Part shown: positions 58,238 through 64,000 of the stretch, piece by piece
Position numbering within the stretch: position 1 is the first letter of the stretch
Layout: each line of letters opens with the position of its first letter
Assembly (NCBI RefSeq): GCF_020171655.1
Contig: NZ_JAIVAC010000002.1
Location: 124,001 to 188,000, forward strand
Source of the DNA: Exiguobacterium aestuarii
GTDB lineage: Bacteria; Bacillota; Bacilli; Exiguobacteriales; Exiguobacteriaceae
DNA: 64,000 bases
Direction of reading: 5' to 3'
The notes under the pieces: generated by a model
What the model saw: only the letters and a program-made list of their open reading frames with translations
Told to the model about the DNA's origin: nothing
The model's database searches: none
Program-made: the position numbers and the translations under genes

Positions 58238-58411
58238 TCGCTCACTCCTTTCTACGATCTCATTCGTTATGTTTATTGTATCGGATTTGACTCCCCGCTT
58301 CATCGGGCCCAAGCTGTATCCTTATCTGACCTAAGGGTGGATAAAAGATGCTCACTCCGTCAAGAAAACGGGAAAAGGAACATCATCTAACCTACGAGGA
58401 GGCGTTTTGTC

Positions 58412-59251
58412 ATGAAGTCCCTGCGTATCTTGATCATTTGTCTGCTCTTGTTGCAAACCTCGCCGGTGACGGCGGCATCATCGTCCCCACAACCAGGCTA
58501 TACCATCAAAACAACCTACCTATACGGTCGTGCGATGCAATCTTCTGCTGTATTGAAGACGTTACGAACGAATGTCCCTGTCCGTTACACCACGTATAAC
58601 CGAAGTTGGTCCAATATCTATATCGGGCGTACAAAGTACTTCACTCCGACCGCGAATTTGAAAGCCGGTATCCCGAAAATGCCAACGGCCGATCGGTTAC
58701 GACTCGTCAATAAAACTTATGGGCTCCCGTCCACTTATCGTTCCCCTCAACTTGTGACCTTAACCGTCCCAACTGTTTATCAAAAAGGGAGCGAACGAAC
58801 ACTGATGACAGCGGAAGCCGCTTATGCACTAGCGAAACTGTATTACGCAGGTCGAAAGCAAGGTCATACGTTATACGCACTGAGCGCCTATCGCTCCTAT
58901 TCGACTCAAAAATCCCTATATGCCTACTGGGTCAATACGCGCGGGGTCGCATACGCTTCAAAATATGTCGCCCGTCCCGGACACAGTGAACATCAAACCG
59001 GTCTAGCGGTGGATATGACGAGTCAACGTATGCGTCTAGGGTTATACGCCTCCTTTGACCAATCGCCTGAAGGAAAGTGGATGATTCAAAACGCCCATCG
59101 TTACGGCTTTATCGTCCGTTATCCGAAAGGAAAAGAAAAAATCACTGGATATAATTATGAACCATGGCACTTGCGCTATGTCGGGGTAACCGAAGCGACG
59201 ATGATGAAGCAGAAGAACTGGGCGTTTGAAGAATGGTGGGGCAAACGTTGA
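58412..59251 (+). CDS. D-alanyl-D-alanine carboxypeptidase (VanY type, M15B)
   Basis: 279 residues. Signal peptide to about 22, an SH3-like or similar beta domain (about 30-80: TYLYGRAMQSSAVLKTL, WSNIYIGRTKYF), then the peptidase with SAYRSYSTQKSLY, zinc ligands H194 and D201 in GHSEHQTGLAVDMTS, and catalytic E250 and zinc ligand H253 in EPWHLRYVG. It trims the terminal D-Ala from peptidoglycan stem peptides outside the cell. No van resistance genes are nearby, so a housekeeping role is likely. GAGGAGG precedes the ATG. Confidence 0.94.
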   Translation: MKSLRILIICLLLLQTSPVTAASSSPQPGYTIKTTYLYGRAMQSSAVLKTLRTNVPVRYTTYNRSWSNIYIGRTKYFTPTANLKAGIPKMPTADRLRLVNKTYGLPSTYRSPQLVTLTVPTVYQKGSERTLMTAEAAYALAKLYYAGRKQGHTLYALSAYRSYSTQKSLYAYWVNTRGVAYASKYVARPGHSEHQTGLAVDMTSQRMRLGLYASFDQSPEGKWMIQNAHRYGFIVRYPKGKEKITGYNYEPWHLRYVGVTEATMMKQKNWAFEEWWGKR

Positions 59252-59264
59252 GTGAGCATCCTTT

Positions 59265-59293
59265 TTTAGACATTTCCCTGTTCACGGTATAAT
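59265..59293 (+). promoter_or_regulatory. Promoter of the monooxygenase-like gene
   Basis: A perfect TATAAT -10 (59288-59293) with a weak -35 (TTAGAC, 59265-59270) 17 nt upstream. It supports a separate transcript from the VanY gene. Confidence 0.55.
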
Positions 59294-59327
59294 GGAATCA
59301 TCTTATTCGTATAGGGGGACATGCGGG

Positions 59328-59663
59328 ATGTGGATTGTTATGAATAAACTAGACGTTGAAAAAGGAAAAGTCGATGCGGTCAAATCGCGTTTCGAGACGA
59401 CAAAAGGAATCGAAGCGATGGATGGCTTTGTCCGGATGCAAGTGTTGACGGATACGTCCGATGCAGCAATGGACCATGTGGTCATCATGACCACATGGCG
59501 GGATGCGGCAAGCTTTGAAAATTGGCGCGACAGCAATGCCTACAAGCACGCCCATAAGAAACGAGATGACGGGACGTCGGAAGTAAAACCGATCGTCCTC
59601 GGCAACACCGTGACCCAATATGAGGTCGCGATTGAACACCTCGCCTCAACGGAGCGCGTTTAA
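59328..59663 (+). CDS. Antibiotic biosynthesis monooxygenase / heme monooxygenase-like protein (HmoB/IsdG-like)
   Basis: 111 residues with the dimeric alpha/beta-barrel ABM pattern: WIVMNKLDVEKGKVDAVKSRFETTKGIEAMDGFVRMQVL, then VVIMTTWRDAASFENWRDSNAYKHAHK. The W and H residues in the last segment match heme-degrading HmoA/IsdG relatives, which release iron from heme. The start at 59328 has AGGGGGAC upstream. It overlaps the convergent CBS gene by 18 bp. Substrate is inferred only. Confidence 0.8.
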   Translation: MWIVMNKLDVEKGKVDAVKSRFETTKGIEAMDGFVRMQVLTDTSDAAMDHVVIMTTWRDAASFENWRDSNAYKHAHKKRDDGTSEVKPIVLGNTVTQYEVAIEHLASTERV

Positions 59664-60347
59664 TAAATCTTGAGGACGGATGATTCCAAGTAGCGTTTCA
59701 TCTGGGCTACCGGTCTCCGTAATCAGGAGGGCGTCGTATCGTGCGCCCTCTTTCATTTGCGTGAAGCAGTGTTGTGCTTCGATGACTGTCGCATCTTTTC
59801 GAATAAATCGATACCGATGCATATGCGGATCATGATGGAGAACATGCTTCACGCGAACTCCTTTGAGTGATAAGTTGGTTCCGTCGATCGTCTCGGCCAA
59901 CCAACTGGTCACTCCTTTTTTCGTCAGAAGACCACGCCAAGAGCCGTTGTCGTGATACACAGGAAACTGCGAGTAGTTTTTATCGCGAATCTCTCGGAGC
60001 ACCTCTGTCAAAAAATCTTCGGACTGAAACGTCACAACTGATTTCGCAAACAATGGGATGACGAGACGTGGATGAAGCAGTTCACGCTCCACCTCTAAAA
60101 TCAATTCAACGAGCGACTCGTGGGGTTCCGCGATAATGAAATCAGGTTCACGACGCTCATGAACGATGGCATTTCGCAGTTGACTCATTTGATGTAAATC
60201 TTCTTTATACCGATCGATGATTGGATTTTGTTTCGCTAACCGATTCACCATATTGCTAAAACTGAAATGCTGGCCATCTCCCATCTCTCGACTCAAGTAG
60301 TCCTCGATTCGATGGTAGGATGCCAAAAATTCTTCAGCACGACTCAT
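59646..60347 (-). CDS. HEPN-like domain fused to a CBS pair
   Basis: 233 residues. The N-terminal 70 residues are helical, with SQLRNAIVHERRE at 56-68, where R58-x4-H63 fits the Rx4-6H motif of HEPN ribonuclease-like domains. The rest is two CBS domains (about 95-150 and 170-233), which usually bind adenosine nucleotides. A nucleotide-gated HEPN protein is an attractive reading, but many HEPN folds are non-catalytic. AAGGAGGG precedes the ATG. Overlaps the convergent gene by 18 bp. Confidence 0.75.
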   Translation of the reverse strand: MSRAEEFLASYHRIEDYLSREMGDGQHFSFSNMVNRLAKQNPIIDRYKEDLHQMSQLRNAIVHERREPDFIIAEPHESLVELILEVERELLHPRLVIPLFAKSVVTFQSEDFLTEVLREIRDKNYSQFPVYHDNGSWRGLLTKKGVTSWLAETIDGTNLSLKGVRVKHVLHHDPHMHRYRFIRKDATVIEAQHCFTQMKEGARYDALLITETGSPDETLLGIIRPQDLLNALR

Positions 60348-60461
60348 GTGACCACCCTCCTTAACGATACATGTATACCCTCTTTTTCATCGTTTCAGCA
60401 GGAAACCGTCCATTCATCCCGAATGACATAGAAATCATCTTGATCATCAAGGAGGGCTGTC

Positions 60462-61193
60462 ATGGCGACTTCAGTTCAATCCACATCCCCATCTTCACAA
60501 CAGTCGACATTTCGCGCGGGACTGCGAGCAGGTATTCCCGTCGCCATTGGATATATCCCGATTGCCATCGCCTTCGGTCTTTTGGCAAAATCGTTTGATC
60601 TGCCAAACGTGATCACGTTGTCCATGTCGTTTTTTATCTTTGCAGGAGCGAGTCAGTTTATCACCGTGCAATTGCTGATGACCGGTTCGATGTATTGGGA
60701 AATCATTCTGACGACGTTCATTCTAAACTCTCGTCATTTTTTAATGTCCGCCTCGTTGTCGCAACGAATCGATACAACGTCTCGCAAGCTTTTAGCAGCC
60801 ATTGCGTTCGGTGTCACCGATGAAACATTCAGTATCGCATCCACCCGAAAAGAAGCACGTTCTGGTCTGTTCGTTCTCGGATTGAACACGATTGCCTTTC
60901 TCGCTTGGAACATCGGTACTTGGATTGGTGTCTTTCTCGCTTTCGGTCTTCCCGGCACGTTACAAGCGAGCATGGGCATTGCGCTATATGCGATGTTCAT
61001 CGGGTTACTCGTCCCGTCCTTGACGAATCGCCCTGTCTTCGTTGTTGCGAGTTTCGCCATCGTCATGCAAGCGGTGCTTCATTGGATGATCACGCCGTTC
61101 TTTCCGATTTCAGATGGAATTCGGATCATCATCGCGACTGTCGTCGCAGCCGGAATCGGTGCTTTTCTATTTAAGGAGGGTGAGGTCTCATGA
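60462..61193 (+). CDS. azlC: Branched-chain amino acid exporter AzlC
   Basis: 243 residues, about seven helices, with AzlC motifs FRAGLRAGIPVAIGYIPIAIAFGLLAKS, FIFAGASQFITVQLL and TTFILNSRHFLMSASLS. It forms an exporter with AzlD, pumping out branched-chain amino acids or analogues. AAGGAGG precedes the ATG. Its stop overlaps azlD by 4 bp. Confidence 0.95.
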   Translation: MATSVQSTSPSSQQSTFRAGLRAGIPVAIGYIPIAIAFGLLAKSFDLPNVITLSMSFFIFAGASQFITVQLLMTGSMYWEIILTTFILNSRHFLMSASLSQRIDTTSRKLLAAIAFGVTDETFSIASTRKEARSGLFVLGLNTIAFLAWNIGTWIGVFLAFGLPGTLQASMGIALYAMFIGLLVPSLTNRPVFVVASFAIVMQAVLHWMITPFFPISDGIRIIIATVVAAGIGAFLFKEGEVS

Positions 61194-61492
61194 TGTCCTT
61201 ATTTTTGCTCGTCCTAGGGTTGGCGCTCGTCACGTATCTTCCTCGCCTCGTCCCGCTACTCTGGTTAAAGGAATTGGCGTTACCGGCATATATGAAACGA
61301 TTTCTTTCCTTCATCCCGTATGCGGTATTGGCTAGTTTGATTTTTCCGGGAGTCTTGTCTTCGACGACCACTACGACGTCCGCTTTGTTCGGAGGAGTGG
61401 TTGCTACGATGCTTGCGCTACTCCGCGTCAATCTCGTCGTTGTCGTTATCGGAGCCGTATTCGGTGTGTACGCATTCCAAACTCTATTCTAA
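61190..61492 (+). CDS. azlD: Branched-chain amino acid exporter AzlD
   Basis: 100 residues with four helices and the AzlD opening LVTYLPRLVPLLWLKELALPAYMKRFLSFIPYAVLASLIFPG. It is the small partner of AzlC, coupled by an ATGA overlap. The operon has no linked Lrp-type regulator here. Confidence 0.94.
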   Translation: MMSLFLLVLGLALVTYLPRLVPLLWLKELALPAYMKRFLSFIPYAVLASLIFPGVLSSTTTTTSALFGGVVATMLALLRVNLVVVVIGAVFGVYAFQTLF

Positions 61493-61524
61493 AAGGAGCC
61501 GCACACGAGGTGCCGCTCCTTTTT
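61491..61524 (+). terminator. Terminator of azlCD
   Basis: AAAAGGAGC-c-GCAC (61491-61504) and GTGC-c-GCTCCTTTT (61510-61523) with loop ACGAG and a T run, one mismatch. The T run reaches the stop of the convergent gene. Confidence 0.85.
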
Positions 61525-63001
61525 ATGCAGATATCGCTTGTCGACGAAGCCTTACGAATACGTCTACAAATTCGCTGTCCCATTGCGTGCCACGACCGCT
61601 CTCTAAAATAGAGAGTGCCTTTTCCATCGGCATCCCAGAGCGATAAGGCCGATCAGACGTCATGGCGTCATAAGCATCGGCAATCGCCATGATTCTTCCG
61701 AACAATGGAATATCGACCTCACTTAAGCGGTCCGGATACCCTTTGCCGTCGATTCGTTCATGATGCGACCGAACCCCGGCCAAAATCGGTTGAAGGGATG
61801 CCGGTAAATGAATTTGACTCAATATATGAATGCCAATCGTCGGATGTTCCTGAATTTTTGAAAACTCTTCGTCTGTCAATTTTCCTTCCTTCAGCAAGAC
61901 ATCATCACGAATCCCGATTTTCCCGATGTCGTGAAGAAGTGCAGACTTATTGAGTAAATCGATTTGTTCCTTTGGCAAATGAAGCGCACGGGCAAGCTCT
62001 ACCGAGTACATCGCCACACGTTCTGAATGACCGGCCGTATAAGGGTCACGTGCATCGAGGGTTGCCGCGAATAAAATGAAGAGACTGTCCAACAGTTGCG
62101 CATTCTCTTGCTCCCGAGCGTTCACAGTCTCGACCATTTGGTTGAACCCACCAATCAATTGGGCGAACTCATCTAAATAGGGGTTTTCGATTTTCTGAAG
62201 TCTCCCAGATTCCATCTGCTCGATGCCTGACGTCAAAAGCCCAATCGGACGTTTGATATTGTCATAGAGTAAGAAACTACATAACACTGCAATCCCAACG
62301 ATAATGACAAGAATCACGAACGCCCAATTCCAATATGTATCCGTCCGAGTCGAGGTCGACAATTGAACGCTCGATGCCAACATAAACAGCATGATAGGAA
62401 AGACACCCGTAATGAGCATGCTGATCAATAATTTAGTTCGGACACTGAATGACCGATACGTTGCATGGATAGGCTGATGATACAGTTCGAAGTGCCTTTC
62501 TTTCATATACACGAGTAGCGGTTCCACCGACCGTACCGTCAAAAAGTACTCAATCAACGCATGTAACACGGCAATCATGACGGCACCGATGGCAGCGAGA
62601 CCAATCAAACGATACGGTAAATCAATCCAGCCTTGATAAATACAGAATGTCGTCAAAGCGATTGACGGAATGGATAATCCAAATAAATGAGGACCCAAAA
62701 TTCGCTGTACCGTTAAAGTAGGAAAGCGGCTTGCTTGTTCGAACGCTGACGTCAGTTCTTGGCTCGTTGGAGACTCAGCTTTAAAAAAATGTCGGATTGG
62801 TCGAATATGTTTACGATACAAAAGAAGTTCCGACGTAATCATGATTATTCCTGAACCGAACATAATGGCCAGAAGTAGTCCGATTTCACGAACTGACAAA
62901 TCAAGCGTCTGAAAGATGAAGACGCCCCCCACACCAAAAACCGCTAATCCTGAGCCAATCACATAGTTCACAACGAGTGTACGTTGAAATCGTTCAAACA
63001 T
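61523..63001 (-). CDS. HD-GYP domain phosphodiesterase with membrane and HAMP regions
   Basis: 492 residues. About six membrane helices in the N-terminal half, a HAMP-like segment (about 240-300), then an HD-GYP domain with LLHDIGKIGI, HHERIDGKGYPDRL and a closing AIADAYDAMTSDRPYR. Such proteins cleave cyclic di-GMP or related cyclic dinucleotides at the membrane. No GGDEF gene is nearby. The ATG at 63001 follows GAGGTGAGAGGG; a GTG 18 bases earlier is less likely. Confidence 0.92.
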   Translation of the reverse strand: MFERFQRTLVVNYVIGSGLAVFGVGGVFIFQTLDLSVREIGLLLAIMFGSGIIMITSELLLYRKHIRPIRHFFKAESPTSQELTSAFEQASRFPTLTVQRILGPHLFGLSIPSIALTTFCIYQGWIDLPYRLIGLAAIGAVMIAVLHALIEYFLTVRSVEPLLVYMKERHFELYHQPIHATYRSFSVRTKLLISMLITGVFPIMLFMLASSVQLSTSTRTDTYWNWAFVILVIIVGIAVLCSFLLYDNIKRPIGLLTSGIEQMESGRLQKIENPYLDEFAQLIGGFNQMVETVNAREQENAQLLDSLFILFAATLDARDPYTAGHSERVAMYSVELARALHLPKEQIDLLNKSALLHDIGKIGIRDDVLLKEGKLTDEEFSKIQEHPTIGIHILSQIHLPASLQPILAGVRSHHERIDGKGYPDRLSEVDIPLFGRIMAIADAYDAMTSDRPYRSGMPMEKALSILESGRGTQWDSEFVDVFVRLRRQAISA

Positions 63002-63062
63002 CCCTCTCACCTCTGTCACTCTTTTCTTTATCTATCGACCAGATTCCTTTCTAAGTTGAACA

Positions 63063-63093
63063 CAAAAAACGGATCTCCACATGGGAGATCCGT
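63063..63093 (-). terminator. Terminator of the MscS-type gene
   Basis: ACGGATCTCC (63069-63078) and GGAGATCCGT (63084-63093), a perfect 10-bp stem with loop ACATG and T6 on the minus strand. Confidence 0.92.
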
Positions 63094-63104
63094 AAAAGAA
63101 TCAT

Positions 63105-64000
63105 TTAAGGGCGTAACGGGCCATCGTTGTCGTCTAGTGAACGATTGTCTTGATCCGGAGTGATGTTTTCGTGGAACGGATTTGGTTCTGGTCCGTCTAC
63201 GTGATCGCCTGTTGAATCATGAACATCTCGCTTCACTTCGTTCTTCGATTGTTCCGCTTCCTGCTTCGACTGCTCAACACCTTGTTTAGCTTGTTGTTTC
63301 GCAGCTTCCGCTTCGCGACTCATCTGTTCCTTTTCTTTCTCAAGTCCTTCTTTTGAAACTTCCGTCTCATCAATACGGTGCTCCGCTTTTTTCAAGTAGC
63401 GTGCTGCCGTCTCGCGACCGCCAAGCCCGAAAGCAAGACCGAAGGCGAGGGCAACGGCTCCAAGAATAAGAAGGAAGGCCGTATTGACAATCATCGGCGC
63501 GATGCCGAGTTGGCTGATGGCCATGAAGAAGACGAGTCCGAGAATCGCATATTTCGCTACGTAACGAAGCGCACTCGGTTGTCCTGCGCCATCGACAAGA
63601 ACACTTCCGACCAAACGTTCTGCCATATTAGCTAACCAGAAGCCAACTGCCAAGATGATGAGTGCCGCAATCACCATTGGCAAGTAAGCGAAAATCGCTG
63701 TCGCGAGAGACGCCATGAACTCAAGATTCGCCACCTGAAGTGCTTCAGATACGAAGAGTAAGATGACGATCACTTGTACAATGACACCGACCACTTGGGC
63801 GATTGACATCGAAGATGCTCGTTCCCCGAAGCCCATTTTATGAGCCAATGAATTGACGCCAAGGTTTTCAAGGAGTGATACAACGACACCCTTCAACCAT
63901 CTTGCCACGAATACACCGACGAGGACGAGGACGATTGCGACAAGGATGTCTGGAATCATGACAAGAACATCATTGAGCATCGCAATCGCTGGTTCCGAGA
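63105..64000 (-). CDS. MscS-family/CmpX-like mechanosensitive channel protein (5' end outside window)
   Basis: At least 298 residues; the frame is open to the window end, so the true start may lie beyond 64000. Five or so helices with repeated conserved TM-helix units (VLVGVFVARWLKGVVVSLLENLG, ILAVGFWLANMAERLVGSVL, LGAVALAFGLAFGLGGRETA). A charged coiled tail (about 195-260, rich in Glu, Lys and Gln) and an acidic Asn/Asp-rich end follow. The first 200 residues match the small mechanosensitive channel TM-helix family. It may release solutes at low osmolarity. Confidence 0.85.
   Translation of the reverse strand, partial: SEPAIAMLNDVLVMIPDILVAIVLVLVGVFVARWLKGVVVSLLENLGVNSLAHKMGFGERASSMSIAQVVGVIVQVIVILLFVSEALQVANLEFMASLATAIFAYLPMVIAALIILAVGFWLANMAERLVGSVLVDGAGQPSALRYVAKYAILGLVFFMAISQLGIAPMIVNTAFLLILGAVALAFGLAFGLGGRETAARYLKKAEHRIDETEVSKEGLEKEKEQMSREAEAAKQQAKQGVEQSKQEAEQSKNEVKRDVHDSTGDHVDGPEPNPFHENITPDQDNRSLDDNDGPLRP

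Noticed and set aside
1-64000. tRNA, rRNA, replication origin or phage attachment site
   Set aside because: No cloverleaf-like stretch with a TTCRA loop, no ribosomal core sequence, no DnaA-box cluster and no integrase were noticed by eye; a covariance search could still find a missed small RNA.

Overview
The window looks like a chromosomal segment of a low-to-mid GC Bacillota of the Exiguobacterium type. This is an inference from several traits: strong GGAGG ribosome-binding sites, frequent 4-bp ATGA gene overlaps, LrgAB, GlcT, EcsAB and sortase systems, an acidic proteome, and a glyoxylate shunt built on malate synthase G. No tRNA, rRNA, CRISPR array, prophage or plasmid backbone was seen. 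I count 71 protein-coding features, two of them cut by the window edges, many separated by clear intrinsic terminators.

Layout. 1-6.3 kb: tail of an MFS transporter, small stress and membrane genes, a cold-shock protein, a cytosolic-looking beta-helix protein, a flavodoxin and an alpha-1,6-glucosidase with a cre site, divergent from an AraC regulator. 7.1-9.4 kb: a surface module made of a duplicated helical protein with an MPETG sorting signal, followed 19 nt later by its probable sortase, which has a fibronectin-III tail. 9.4-13.1 kb: a Fur-box-controlled ferric iron ABC transporter. 13.2-17 kb: a TetR regulator and RND efflux pump behind a TetR-like operator. 17-22.8 kb: YwqG, LrgAB, PepT, an OsmC protein and an AT-richer pair (MFS transporter, tandem-repeat protein). 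23-29 kb: an ABC-F protein with a degenerate second ATPase site, then metal-linked YtkA-like lipoproteins and a PepSY membrane protein around a LysM polysaccharide deacetylase.

29-33 kb holds the glyoxylate operon: glcB, a 98-residue Cys-rich protein and aceA. A TGTTATATAACA palindrome lies upstream of aceA, and two near-copies spaced 30 bp apart lie upstream of glcB. 33-38 kb: a MarR regulator with a nitroreductase, a second nitroreductase, a methyltransferase and EcsBA. 38-42 kb: a response regulator, histidine kinase and ABC-like ATPase operon divergent from a secreted His-rich protein. 42-44.6 kb: a MutS2-like ATPase that lacks the Smr domain, preceded by a heavily folded leader that ends in a terminator. 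44.6-47.5 kb: a PTS operon (IIA, GlcT-type antiterminator, NagE-type IIBC) with a cre site and a GlcT-type RAT/terminator switch.

47.7-49.4 kb is an IS3-family (IS150-like) element with 3-bp AAC target duplications. It sits exactly in the loop of what was the htpX terminator. 49.4-64 kb: LemA/HtpX, an M20 hydrolase, a CNNM transporter, two DUF606 transporters flanking a Crp/Fnr regulator, a DJ-1 protein, glycerol dehydrogenase, a VanY-type peptidase, a heme-monooxygenase-like protein, a HEPN-like/CBS protein, AzlCD, an HD-GYP phosphodiesterase and an MscS-type membrane protein.

The most interesting unexplained signals are the shared palindromes of the glyoxylate genes, the structured leader of the Smr-less MutS2 paralogue, the sortase/MPETG pair, the two-component/ATPase operon and the IS insertion into a terminator loop. 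Functions are assigned by reading motifs; no database search was run.
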